Assembly: GCA_018609755.1 (NCBI GenBank)
Contig: JAHENZ010000229.1
Coordinates: forward strand, 1-64,000
Reading direction: 5' to 3'
DNA from: Salinivenus sp.
GTDB lineage: Bacteria > Bacteroidota > Rhodothermia > Rhodothermales > Salinibacteraceae
Length of the DNA stretch: 64,000 bases
Shown piece after piece: positions 7,488-15,740 of the stretch; position 1 is the first letter of the stretch; every line of letters starts with the position of its first letter. Both the position numbers and the translations under genes were made by a program. A model generated the notes under the pieces. It had not been told where the DNA came from, did not search any database, and was given only the letters and a program-made list of their open reading frames with translations.

Positions 7488-8600
7488 ATGGCTCGTTCCA
7501 GCTCGAATTCGACGTCTTCAGGCTCCACCTCCGAAAACCTGCCGGCTGAGTCCGAATCGGTACGCACGCCATCGACAACTGAGAACACGCATCGATCGGT
7601 TGATCATCTTCCGTACAACGCTCCCGACGACGGCCGCACTGCCATCGATTCTGATCAAACCCTCGTCGAGCGCTGGTTGGCCGAGAAAAGTGCGGGAACG
7701 CAGGACGAGTATGCACGCGACCTGGAGCGCTTCGTAGATTTTGTGGATCTCCCACTTCGCTACGTGACCTTGGGCCATCTTCAGGAGTATCGAGAGCATT
7801 TGGCCGATCAGGGATATGCTCCATCAACTCAGAAACGAAAGCTCTCCTCCATTAAGAGTATTTTTACATTTGGGACAAAACTGCGGTATTTTGCACATAA
7901 TGTAGGCGCTGCATTGTCTACTCCACAGGCGCGCGAACAACGGGCCGAGCGGATTCTCTCGGAGTCAGATCTTTGGGCCATCCTTCGAGACGAAAAAGAT
8001 CTTCGGAATCACGTTCTTCTCCGCCTCTTCTACGCGTCAGGGGGGCGAGTTTCGGACATCGTGGGACTTCAGTGGCGAGACTTGAAGGATCGTCCGGACC
8101 TGGAAGGCCCTGATGGGCGTCCGGGGGGCCAGGTTACATTTTACGGGAAAGGTGACAAAACGAGAGCTGTTACGCTATACAGCAAAGTATGGGCGCTCAT
8201 CGTCAGGCTCCGCGAGGAAGAACGAGAACAAGGCTTCGGCGCGGATGATGATCCCGTTTTCCGTTCACGTAAAGGAGGCAGTCTCTCAAGAACGCAGATC
8301 TGGCGAATCGTAAAAGCGGCCGCGACTCGGGCCGGCGTAAAGCTCACCGAAAAGACTCGGGAGGATGGAGTTGTGAAACGAGATGAAGACGGTGAACCCA
8401 TTCTCACGTCTGAAGTGTCCCCCCACTGGTTCCGTCACGCACATGCCTCACACGCCCTCCAGAAAGGGGCCGATTTAGAACTGGTACGAGAAACGCTTGG
8501 ACACGAGAGCATCGAAACGACGAAAACGTATCTGCACGCTCAGCCCGGGAAGTCGTCCTCGTACTACGTGGATGATGCCCCCGACTTTGACGGCGAATAG
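7488..8600 (+). CDS. Tyrosine recombinase (XerC/XerD-like)
   Basis: This 370-residue site-specific recombinase has a complete active site: R187 in GGRVSD, K221 or K224 in the beta-hairpin GKGDK, H313 and R316 in HWFRHAHASHAL, H339 in LGHES, and the nucleophile Y348. A Ser/Thr-rich leader of about 55 residues precedes the core-binding domain. A charged insertion (about residues 286-308) lies just before the HxxR box. It is 70 residues longer than Xer proteins. It pairs in tandem with the preceding gene, whose active site is altered, so a heteromeric recombinase is conceivable. Its stop is 6 bp from the convergent dehydrogenase gene. Confidence 0.9.
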   Translation: MARSSSNSTSSGSTSENLPAESESVRTPSTTENTHRSVDHLPYNAPDDGRTAIDSDQTLVERWLAEKSAGTQDEYARDLERFVDFVDLPLRYVTLGHLQEYREHLADQGYAPSTQKRKLSSIKSIFTFGTKLRYFAHNVGAALSTPQAREQRAERILSESDLWAILRDEKDLRNHVLLRLFYASGGRVSDIVGLQWRDLKDRPDLEGPDGRPGGQVTFYGKGDKTRAVTLYSKVWALIVRLREEEREQGFGADDDPVFRSRKGGSLSRTQIWRIVKAAATRAGVKLTEKTREDGVVKRDEDGEPILTSEVSPHWFRHAHASHALQKGADLELVRETLGHESIETTKTYLHAQPGKSSSYYVDDAPDFDGE

Positions 8601-8606
8601 TACGCC

Positions 8607-9656
8607 CTACCCATACCGAAAGACGGGCTGTAATAAATCGTCAGCTTCGCTATCGAGGCGCTGATAGACACTCGGGGCATCGGTAATGGGAAACTGATCG
8701 CTAATCAGCGATCCAGGCTGAAGGGTCTCAAGATATTTCAATACGACTCCCATCCGACGGTCCTTCGTCCACCGCCCGCTGTAGTCTGGGTCCACCGTGC
8801 TCACCTGGCTGGATTTGAGCTGGATTCGTGAGCGGTGAAATTGCTCTCCAAGGTGGAGCGGGACCTCTTTTGTCCCATACCAGGACCCAACGATAACTCG
8901 TCCATCGAATCCCGTGATTGAAATCGCGTCGTCCAGCGCCGACGGGTTTCCACTCAGTTCGTAGGATAGATCTGCACCTGCCTTCTTTTCATCCGCGTTG
9001 GACCGCTCAGTGCGGATGCCGAGAACGTCACGCAGGAAATCCCAATCGTCCGAGGGATGGAAGGACTCGTCCGCCCCCCATTCCTTGGAGGCTGTACGGC
9101 GACTCGGATTCGGCTCGACGGAAAAGCACGTCACAGGATGACGGTCCAAAAGAGCCGTCGTGAGCAATCCGACAACCCCCTGTCCAAAGAGAACGACCCG
9201 CTCCCCAATCATGGGCCGACCGTCCATCACGAGGTTCGTGGCGGTTTCGAGGTTCGGAATCATGACGCCATCCTCTACGGTCGCCTCCTCCGGTAGCTGC
9301 ACGAGGTTCTCTGGTGAGGATACGAAGTGACTCGTGTGAGGCTGAAAGGAAAACACCCATTGACCGCTCCAATCCTTATCGACGTTCGCCCCGCAGGCCA
9401 CTACCTGCCCAACGGCGGCGTATCCGTAGGAGAGCGGAAATGACAGATCTCCGGACAGCGCATCAATGTCAGTGTCAGCCTGAAGCCCAGAGGGAACCTT
9501 GCCGCGGTAAATCAGCCGCTCCGTTCCTGGGCTGATGGCAGAACGCCGGGTTCGAACGCGAACTTGATCGGGATCCGGGGTCGGGATTGGGGACTCAACG
9601 ACACGTACGTCACGGGGAGCCTGAAACGTAACGGTCCGTCGGACGGTCTCAGACAT
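8607..9656 (-). CDS. MDR-family alcohol dehydrogenase-like oxidoreductase
   Basis: This 349-residue medium-chain dehydrogenase/reductase has an N-terminal GroES-like domain (ISPGTE, YGYAAVGQVV) and a nucleotide-binding domain starting at VVLFGQGVVGLL. The usual catalytic-zinc Cys/His set of alcohol dehydrogenases is not evident, so it is probably a zinc-less member. The ATG at 9656 gives the family-like MSETVRRTVTFQAP. The open frame extends 64 residues further into the riboflavin gene without conserved sequence. It starts 46 bp behind the RibA-RibD gene on the same strand, so a role near pterin or flavin metabolism is possible but unproven. Confidence 0.78.
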   Translation of the reverse strand: MSETVRRTVTFQAPRDVRVVESPIPTPDPDQVRVRTRRSAISPGTERLIYRGKVPSGLQADTDIDALSGDLSFPLSYGYAAVGQVVACGANVDKDWSGQWVFSFQPHTSHFVSSPENLVQLPEEATVEDGVMIPNLETATNLVMDGRPMIGERVVLFGQGVVGLLTTALLDRHPVTCFSVEPNPSRRTASKEWGADESFHPSDDWDFLRDVLGIRTERSNADEKKAGADLSYELSGNPSALDDAISITGFDGRVIVGSWYGTKEVPLHLGEQFHRSRIQLKSSQVSTVDPDYSGRWTKDRRMGVVLKYLETLQPGSLISDQFPITDAPSVYQRLDSEADDLLQPVFRYG

Positions 9657-9702
9657 GTGGACGCACACATTGTTGGAAACCCGTCGAGGGTTGATCTGCC
9701 GA

Positions 9703-11055
9703 TTATTCGGACCAGACGGGGGTCCCTTCCAACACGAGATCATCTCCCGCCCATTGGTAGCGAACGTTCTCCAGCCTGGGAAATGAATGCTCCGACTGCC
9801 CCGAGGAGCCAAGATCGAGGCTCCCAAGGGCGTGCTTGCCCCCGACAAACGTGGGGGCGACCGTCAGAATTAGGTGGTCCACCCGTTGTTGTTGCATGAA
9901 GTTGGTAATCACCTCCGTCCCCCCTTCCACCATCACACTTTCAATACCGCGGTCAGATAGGGCATCCAGAAGAGGGTCTAGGCAGATGCCTTGCGGGTCG
10001 CAGGACAGTCGAATGACGGTGGCGCCCGCAGTTTCGAGCGCACGTTTCCGGTCGTCCGGTGCCCTCTCATTCGTGGCGATGATTGGACTTGGACCCTCAC
10101 GCGACAGGAGTCGGGCGTCGGGCGGAAACCGCAACTGAGAGTCCAACACAACGGGGGTTGGGTGAGGCCCGGTTGAGTGTCGAACGTTCAGACGGGGATC
10201 GTCGGAGAGCACCGTACCGATACCCACGAGAATCGCGTCGTGCACCGCGCGGAGTCGGTGCGTAAACGTCATTGACTCCGTTCCACTGATGGCCATGGGG
10301 GAACCGTCGGGAGCGGCAATGGACCCATCAAGACTTTGAGCGTACGTAAGCGTCACGAATGGGTGCCCCGTCCGTTGAAAGTGATTCGTTGCCCGCTGGT
10401 GCAACGCCTGGACGTCGGTTCCGTGCGTATTGTCCCGCTGCCCGTCGTTGAGCGGACCGAGCTCGAGAAGGTGGCGCATCCGTTCCACCTTCGTCTGCAG
10501 ATACTCCGTATTATGCCGATTCAGATGAGGTTCTAGGGGGACGCGATTTCGAACGGAAATCCCGTCGGCCTCCAAACTCTCGATCTTCTCCGGATTATTC
10601 GTGAGAAGGCGAATCGATGAAATGTTGAGGTCGCGGAGAATCTGTGCTCCGATGGTGTAGTCCCGTTCGTCTGCCCCATGTCCAAGAATGCGATTGGCCT
10701 CAACCGTATCGTACCCCTCGTCTTGCAGATCGTAGGCGCGCAGCTTATTGAGGAGGCCAATGCCTCGTCCCTCCTGACGCAGGTAGAGAAGAACCCCCGC
10801 TCCTTCCTCCGAGATCCGGTGCATTGAGGCATTGAGCTGTTCCCCACAGTCACACCGGAGGGAACCGAGAACGTCCCCAGTGAAGCATTCAGAATGGATG
10901 CGGACGAGCACGTCCTCTTCTCCCTCCACGTCCCCGTAAATGAGGGCGAGGTGGTCCTTGTCATCGGCACTGTTTTCATACAGCGAAAGTGTAAACTCCC
11001 CATCGATGGTGGGAATCCGGGTGCTCGTCAGCCGGGTGACAGAAAGGGTCTCCAT
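9703..11055 (-). CDS. GTP cyclohydrolase II fused to RibD-type reductase domain
   Basis: This 450-residue bifunctional riboflavin protein has two domains. Residues 1-200 form GTP cyclohydrolase II, with zinc ligands C57, C68 and C70 in ECFTGDVLGSLRCDCGEQ and the RQEGRGIGL motif. Residues 230-450 form the RibD C-terminal reductase fold (YAQSLDGSIA, LVGIGTVLSDDPRL, VMVEGGTEV). The deaminase domain of RibD and the RibB synthase domain are both absent, so this is neither a RibBA nor a normal RibD. It would catalyse the first step and the reduction step of the pathway, with the deaminase supplied elsewhere. The 277-bp region to the divergent ThiD-like gene must hold its promoter, but I see no FMN riboswitch there. 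Confidence 0.9.
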   Translation of the reverse strand: METLSVTRLTSTRIPTIDGEFTLSLYENSADDKDHLALIYGDVEGEEDVLVRIHSECFTGDVLGSLRCDCGEQLNASMHRISEEGAGVLLYLRQEGRGIGLLNKLRAYDLQDEGYDTVEANRILGHGADERDYTIGAQILRDLNISSIRLLTNNPEKIESLEADGISVRNRVPLEPHLNRHNTEYLQTKVERMRHLLELGPLNDGQRDNTHGTDVQALHQRATNHFQRTGHPFVTLTYAQSLDGSIAAPDGSPMAISGTESMTFTHRLRAVHDAILVGIGTVLSDDPRLNVRHSTGPHPTPVVLDSQLRFPPDARLLSREGPSPIIATNERAPDDRKRALETAGATVIRLSCDPQGICLDPLLDALSDRGIESVMVEGGTEVITNFMQQQRVDHLILTVAPTFVGGKHALGSLDLGSSGQSEHSFPRLENVRYQWAGDDLVLEGTPVWSE

Positions 11056-11332
11056 AAGGGGCGCGACTGTATGCGTCAGAGCCTCGATCTCTTCACGATT
11101 TTAGGCACAAAAAGGTACACCGCCCTATGTTAACGTGCTATCCCTTGTTTCCGTCGGAAGAATCGCTCACAGGTTTGTTTCTCAACCGTGTATTTTTGAA
11201 GTTGGTGCCACGCAATAACAGTACTTTGACGGGGGTAAGAAGAGGTCTCGTTGACCTCGCGAAGATGAAACCCGTTTCTGTGAGATGGGGGCATCGGACC
11301 AATTACTTTATCTTCAGTGGCAGTATTGTAGT

Positions 11333-12196
11333 ATGAGTTTTCGACCGATCGTCGTAGGAGCCCTCTATCCCGGAATTACTCGGGGATTAAGTGCGGACGT
11401 TCTTGTGACGCAGGCCCTTACGGGTCGAGCCTACCCGGTCTGTACCGCTCACGTGGTTGCAGGGCAGGGCGTGGTGACAGATGTACTCAACGTTCCTACG
11501 GACACGGTCTCTGCCCAGTTCGAACATCTGGCGGAAACCGAATCGCCCACGGCGGCCAAAGTCGGAATTATTGGCGATGCACCGACTGTAGAGACCACTT
11601 TCGATCACCTACAGACGCTGGACGGGCCGGTGGTCCTTGACCTTACGCTCAGTGGTCCGAGTGGCGAAGACGTTTTGGGCCAACGGGGATTGGAAGCCCT
11701 CCTCTCCCACCTCGATCAAGCCGATCTTGTCACGGTCCGAAAAACCGATGCCGAACTCGTTGCCGGCATGGAGATTCCGAGTCTCGACGACGCCCAGGTT
11801 GCAGTTCAGCGCATTGCCCAGCGGGGAGCAGAGCAGGTACTTTTGCGGTGTGGTCAACTTTCCACCCATCATTTTGATACTAAATCCTCGCCCCCCGAGT
11901 ATGCTGTTGACTTATACTTTGATGGAGACGATATTGCATTATTCGAAGCTCCATTCCTCGATCAACTGGAGTCTTTACATGGTGCGTCCAGTGGATTGAC
12001 GCTTTCCCTGCTCCAAATGCTTCAGGATGGGATATCGATGTCGGAAGCACTGCAAAAAGCGAAGGGACAGGTTACGGAAGCACTTCGTGCGGCACAGCAA
12101 TCGGACTCCGACGAACAGTCCCAGGTGTTCTTCGACGCCTTTCAACCCCACTTCGAACTGCCGACGCCAAAAACAGATGACTCGGTAGATTCTTAA
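11333..12196 (+). CDS. Divergent ThiD-like (phosphomethylpyrimidine kinase fold) protein
   Basis: This 287-residue protein follows the ribokinase-like fold of ThiD. The N-terminal block GALYPGITRGLSADVLVTQAL replaces the usual GGSDPSGGAGIQAD motif. A central DLVTVRKTDAELVAGM matches the TPNxxEA block. The C-terminal GASSGLTLSLLQML replaces GTGCTFSAA. The Gly-rich anion hole and catalytic residue are therefore changed, and kinase activity is doubtful. I chose the ATG at 11333. The frame also opens at 11285 without conserved residues. It lies 65 bp upstream of a LacI-family gene on the same strand. No other thiamine gene is present. Confidence 0.6.
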   Translation: MSFRPIVVGALYPGITRGLSADVLVTQALTGRAYPVCTAHVVAGQGVVTDVLNVPTDTVSAQFEHLAETESPTAAKVGIIGDAPTVETTFDHLQTLDGPVVLDLTLSGPSGEDVLGQRGLEALLSHLDQADLVTVRKTDAELVAGMEIPSLDDAQVAVQRIAQRGAEQVLLRCGQLSTHHFDTKSSPPEYAVDLYFDGDDIALFEAPFLDQLESLHGASSGLTLSLLQMLQDGISMSEALQKAKGQVTEALRAAQQSDSDEQSQVFFDAFQPHFELPTPKTDDSVDS

Positions 12197-12261
12197 CCGT
12201 CCGTTGTTTAACCGGAATCCCTTCTCCGTACGCGAGATTCTTCTAGACCTGTACTATTCCT

Positions 12262-13293
12262 ATGCCCCAAGATGAACGGGACCAGGACAAGACGACAATC
12301 TACGACGTAGCCGAGCACGCAGGTGTCGCGATTTCAACGGTTTCTCGGGTGCTCAACAACTCCCAGGATGTTTCGGACGCTACCCGCGAGAAAGTGATGA
12401 AGGCCATTCGGGAGTTGCAGTTTCGTCCGAATCGGACGGCGAAGTCTTTGGCTCAGCGCACCACCCGAACGATTGCCGTTGCCGTCCCGACATTCACGAC
12501 GCCCTTCCACAACGAATTTTTGAAGGGGGTTCGCGATCGGCTGGACGACGCCGACATTGACCTGTTGCTCTGTGATTTAGATTGGGAAGCACCGCGCGCC
12601 ACTCTCCTCAACTTCCTAGAGCGGGGGGCGATGGATGGGCTGATTGTCGCGGGACTGCCCATTAACGAAGAGACGGCCGAAGATCTGCTCACACTTGGAG
12701 CCCCGGTGATTCTCATCGGAAGCGAATGGCCCCCATTGGACTCATTTTACTGGGATGAAGAGCCGGGGGCACGCCTCGCCGTGAATCACCTGATTGAGCG
12801 AGGGCACTCGCGCATTGGAATGATTACCACTCCCCACGACAACCGTCTCCGCAATGCGCGTGTGAATGGCTACAAGCAGGCGCTCGACGAGGCAGGCATC
12901 GACTTTGACGAATCCCTCGTCGTACACGGCCAGACTCGCAAACACGACGGCTTCAGTGAAGAGTCCGGATACGAAGCCATGACGGAGCTGTTAGCGATGG
13001 ACGAGCCTGTTTCGGCCGTCTTTGCAAGCAGTGACGTACAGGCCATCGGGGCGTGGCAGGCCATTCGGAAGGCCGGCTACGAGGTTCCCGACGACTTCAG
13101 CCTGGTCGGGTACGACGACATTAAAGTGAGTCGCTTCATCGGGCTCACAAGCGTCGCCCAAAACATGCATTACGTGGGGGAACGCTCGACGGATGTGCTG
13201 CTAGACCGGCTCAACAACACCGGCTCCGACGAGCCCGTTTCTGAGCTGGTGGAACCGGAACTCAAGATTCGGAAATCCAGTGGCGGCGAGTGA
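12262..13293 (+). CDS. LacI-family transcriptional regulator
   Basis: This 343-residue repressor-type regulator has a helix-turn-helix at about residues 12-35 (TIYDVAEHAGVAISTVSRVLNN), the hinge-helix region (FRPNRTAKSLA), and a periplasmic-binding-protein-like ligand domain (about 65-335) with the family stretch VPDDFSLVGYDDIKVSRF. The ligand is unknown. No sugar transport or catabolic operon sits beside it. The flanking genes are the ThiD-like gene upstream and purC downstream, so PurR-like control of purine genes is one possibility. I cannot identify a LacI-type operator with confidence. Confidence 0.92.
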   Translation: MPQDERDQDKTTIYDVAEHAGVAISTVSRVLNNSQDVSDATREKVMKAIRELQFRPNRTAKSLAQRTTRTIAVAVPTFTTPFHNEFLKGVRDRLDDADIDLLLCDLDWEAPRATLLNFLERGAMDGLIVAGLPINEETAEDLLTLGAPVILIGSEWPPLDSFYWDEEPGARLAVNHLIERGHSRIGMITTPHDNRLRNARVNGYKQALDEAGIDFDESLVVHGQTRKHDGFSEESGYEAMTELLAMDEPVSAVFASSDVQAIGAWQAIRKAGYEVPDDFSLVGYDDIKVSRFIGLTSVAQNMHYVGERSTDVLLDRLNNTGSDEPVSELVEPELKIRKSSGGE

Positions 13294-13353
13294 ATAGACC
13301 GCTACTTGTTTATCGCCTCCCCCCTTCGTTTGGTACTCTTACCCTCCCCCCTC

Positions 13354-14328
13354 ATGGACCGCGACCTCATTCAGAAGCAGCTCGATAGCACTCTTCCTTC
13401 CACCGACTTCGATGATTTGGGCACCCGGTATCAGGGAAAAGTGAGGGATACCTATCGCCAGGACGACCAGCTGATCCTGGTGACGAGTGACCGAATCTCG
13501 GCCTTCGATCACGTGCTCGCTCAAACCATTCCGTTTAAAGGGCAAGTCCTAAACCAGACGGCGGCCTACTTTTTTGACGCCACGGAAGATCTGGTGCCGA
13601 ACCACGTGGTCGAGGTGCCCGATCCCAACGTCACAGTCGCCAAAGCGTGCGATCCCGTTCCCATCGAGTTCGTCGTCCGGGGGTACCTCGCCGGCCACGC
13701 CTGGCGGGAATATGAAAGTGGGGCCCGTACGCTCTGCGGTCATTCGCTCCCGGATGGGCTGCGGGAAAGCGAGGCCCTTCCCGAGCCGATTGTGACTCCT
13801 ACGACGAAGGCCGAGGAAGGCCACGACCAGGACGTCACCCGTGAGGAGGCCATCGCTAGTACGGAACTGTCCGCAGCAGAGTACGACCAGCTTCGCGACT
13901 GGGCGCTCGCCCTGTTCGCCCGTGGTACCGAGATGGCAGCCGAGCAGGGCCTTCTCCTGGTCGATACGAAGTACGAATTTGGCCGTACCGCCGACGGGTC
14001 CTTTGCTCTCATCGACGAAGTGCACACGCCCGATTCCTCGCGCTATTATTACGAGGACGGGTACGAGAAGCGCTTAGAAGAAGGCATTCCGCAGGAGCAG
14101 CTCTCGAAAGAGTTTGTCCGAGAGTGGCTCATGGATCATGGGTTTCAGGGGCGCGAGGGAGAGGAGATGCCCGACCTCCCGGATGCGTTCCGCGTAAAGG
14201 TGGCCGAGCGGTACATCGAGCTCTACGAAACCGTCACGGGGCGTACGTTCGACCCTGATCTCCATCCCAATCCGCAAGCACGCATCCACGACGCACTGCA
14301 GCCCTACGACCATACGCAGGTGTCGTAA
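13354..14328 (+). CDS. purC: Phosphoribosylaminoimidazole-succinocarboxamide synthase
   Basis: This 324-residue SAICAR synthetase acts in de novo purine synthesis, joining aspartate to CAIR with ATP. Characteristic blocks are YQGKVRDTY (glycine-lined ATP site), LVTSDRISAFDHVL, EFVVRGYLAGHAWREY, LVDTKYEFG and LIDEVHTPDSSRYY. The length suits the longer form found in Bacteroidota and eukaryotes. The ATG at 13354 gives the expected N terminus. An in-frame start at 13306 adds 16 hydrophobic residues not typical of a cytosolic enzyme. It follows the LacI-type gene by 60 bp and converges on the nitrilase-family gene 6 bp away. Confidence 0.96.
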   Translation: MDRDLIQKQLDSTLPSTDFDDLGTRYQGKVRDTYRQDDQLILVTSDRISAFDHVLAQTIPFKGQVLNQTAAYFFDATEDLVPNHVVEVPDPNVTVAKACDPVPIEFVVRGYLAGHAWREYESGARTLCGHSLPDGLRESEALPEPIVTPTTKAEEGHDQDVTREEAIASTELSAAEYDQLRDWALALFARGTEMAAEQGLLLVDTKYEFGRTADGSFALIDEVHTPDSSRYYYEDGYEKRLEEGIPQEQLSKEFVREWLMDHGFQGREGEEMPDLPDAFRVKVAERYIELYETVTGRTFDPDLHPNPQARIHDALQPYDHTQVS

Positions 14329-14334
14329 GTCTCA

Positions 14335-15141
14335 TCATTGGGTGACGTACGTTTCGGGACGTCGGTCCCCGAGTGTGTCGTTGAAGCGGTTGATGTGCCG
14401 TTCGCGTGCGTCGTGCGGATCGAACGACTCGATCCCGATTTCCACTTCGTCGCGAGACGCACGACGAAGAATCTCTCCGGTTGGACCACAGATCTCGCTC
14501 ATCCCGATAAAGGTGAGCTCCTCGTCTCCCTTCGTCTCGGTGCCAAAGCGATTCGCTGTAATTGAGTACAAGTGATTCTCTCGGGCCCGTACCGGCATCG
14601 CGTCCGGGCAGTGTGGAAGCACGAGGTTCGATGGGTGGGCAATTACGTCGGCTCCATTCAGAGCGAGACTTCGGGCAGCCTCGGGAAAATACCAGTCGAA
14701 GCACACCATTATGCCCAGGCGATAGGTCTGTCCCGAGCGTGTCGATGCCTCAAAGACTGGAAAGCCGAGGTCTCCCGGGTCGAATCGCTCCGTTTCTTCG
14801 TAGAAAAGGTGTACCTTTCGGTACGTTTCTGTCGTCTGATTCGGGCGAACGAGGACTGCACTATTGAAGATGGCGCCTCCCTCCCGTTCGGCCAGCCCCG
14901 CTACAAACGTCGTACCGGTGTCGGACGCCCATTGCAACAGTGCCTGCGTAGTCTCTCCCTCCGGAATGGGCTCCGCAACCTGCTCCAAGTCCGATTGTGA
15001 TTTGAAGTAATACCCTGAGGGAAACAGCTCGGGCAGAACGAGAAGATCCGCGTCGAGATCTGTGACAAGCTCCGCTACAGTTTCTCGATTTGCTTCCGGT
15101 TGAAGGTACCGGGGAGCAAACTGCAGGTATCCAGCCTTCAT
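14335..15141 (-). CDS. Carbon-nitrogen hydrolase (nitrilase superfamily)
   Basis: This 268-residue hydrolase has the catalytic triad E38 (LPELF), K109 (YRKVHLF) and C147 (IMVCFDWYFPE). It probably hydrolyses an amide or nitrile of a small metabolite. The ordering and length resemble N-carbamoylputrescine amidohydrolase and related omega-amidase branches, but I cannot pick the substrate. The ATG at 15141 yields MKAGYLQFAP, the usual family opening. The frame continues 15 codons upstream without support. A conserved motif (15159-15184) lies 18-43 bp before the start. Confidence 0.9.
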   Translation of the reverse strand: MKAGYLQFAPRYLQPEANRETVAELVTDLDADLLVLPELFPSGYYFKSQSDLEQVAEPIPEGETTQALLQWASDTGTTFVAGLAEREGGAIFNSAVLVRPNQTTETYRKVHLFYEETERFDPGDLGFPVFEASTRSGQTYRLGIMVCFDWYFPEAARSLALNGADVIAHPSNLVLPHCPDAMPVRARENHLYSITANRFGTETKGDEELTFIGMSEICGPTGEILRRASRDEVEIGIESFDPHDARERHINRFNDTLGDRRPETYVTQ

Positions 15142-15158
15142 GGACTTTGTTATCGTAT

Positions 15159-15184
15159 ATTCTACTTTGCAATAACGGAGATAC
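15159..15184. repeat. Copy 1 of a dispersed motif around TTTGCAATAACGGA
   Basis: This 26-bp stretch matches another at 19402-19428 at most positions, including an identical 14-bp core. A shorter copy (12-bp core TGCAATAACGGA) lies at 49135-49146 across the start codon of the LuxC-like gene. A further partial match, ATAACGGAAG, is at 37155-37164 upstream of the MerR gene. Three of the four lie at the 5' end of minus-strand genes, in the same orientation to them. This suggests a regulatory element, but chance cannot be excluded. Confidence 0.4.
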
Positions 15185-15198
15185 AATCACCACTGCAC

Positions 15199-15696
15199 TC
15201 AAGCACTTAACTGGTTCAGGACCTCTCGGATTTGGTCAAAGTCCGGCTGGTTTCCTGCATTGTCGAGCACTTCACGATACCGTAGAATTCCCTTCCCATC
15301 CACGACAAACGCCGCTCGTTTTGAGATGCGATCAAGGTTCATAGGGGTAAAGTTGGCGTCGTATTTGGCGCCGTACATCTCACTCACCTTCCCATTGTGG
15401 TCGCTCAGGAGCGGAAATGTGAGGTTCTCTACCGACCGAAACTCTTCAAGAACAAACGGGGAGTCCGTCGAAATGCCTACCACTTCTGCCTCCCCGAACT
15501 CGTCGAGGGTGTTGTTGACAGTATTCAACTCCGTCGTGCATACACTGGTGAAGGCCCCAGGAAAAAACAGTAGTACGACCGGCTGATCGCGATGGTCAGA
15601 GAGCTTCCACCGTTCGCTGTCGTGTGTGAAGAGCTCAAAGTCGGGCGCCACACTACCGACTTCAACAGGCACAGGCTCATCAGGAATAGGACTCAT
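15199..15696 (-). CDS. Peroxiredoxin, 1-Cys type (AhpC/TSA family)
   Basis: This 165-residue thiol peroxidase has the peroxidatic cysteine C53 in FFPGAFTSVCTTEL and the fold markers APDFEL and VVGISTDS. No second cysteine exists in the protein. The motif and length resemble the AhpE-like 1-Cys group, which depends on an external thiol. It would reduce hydrogen or organic peroxides in the cytoplasm. I chose the ATG at 15696 because the longer frame overlaps the end of the permease gene. The gene starts 44 bp behind the permease stop on the same strand. Confidence 0.93.
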   Translation of the reverse strand: MSPIPDEPVPVEVGSVAPDFELFTHDSERWKLSDHRDQPVVLLFFPGAFTSVCTTELNTVNNTLDEFGEAEVVGISTDSPFVLEEFRSVENLTFPLLSDHNGKVSEMYGAKYDANFTPMNLDRISKRAAFVVDGKGILRYREVLDNAGNQPDFDQIREVLNQLSA

Positions 15697-15740
15697 GTCA
15701 GGAGGAAACAGTTGAGAAGAAAGAGCAGGTTGAACGTCTT

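Noticed and set aside
6435-8600. Prophage, integron or CRISPR-associated locus around the recombinases
   Set aside because: There are no phage structural genes, attC arrays, CRISPR repeats or cas genes nearby. The genes on both sides are ordinary chromosomal genes.
11056-11332. FMN riboswitch before the riboflavin gene
   Set aside because: I could not find the conserved RFN element blocks in the leader. Only short unpaired sequence is visible.
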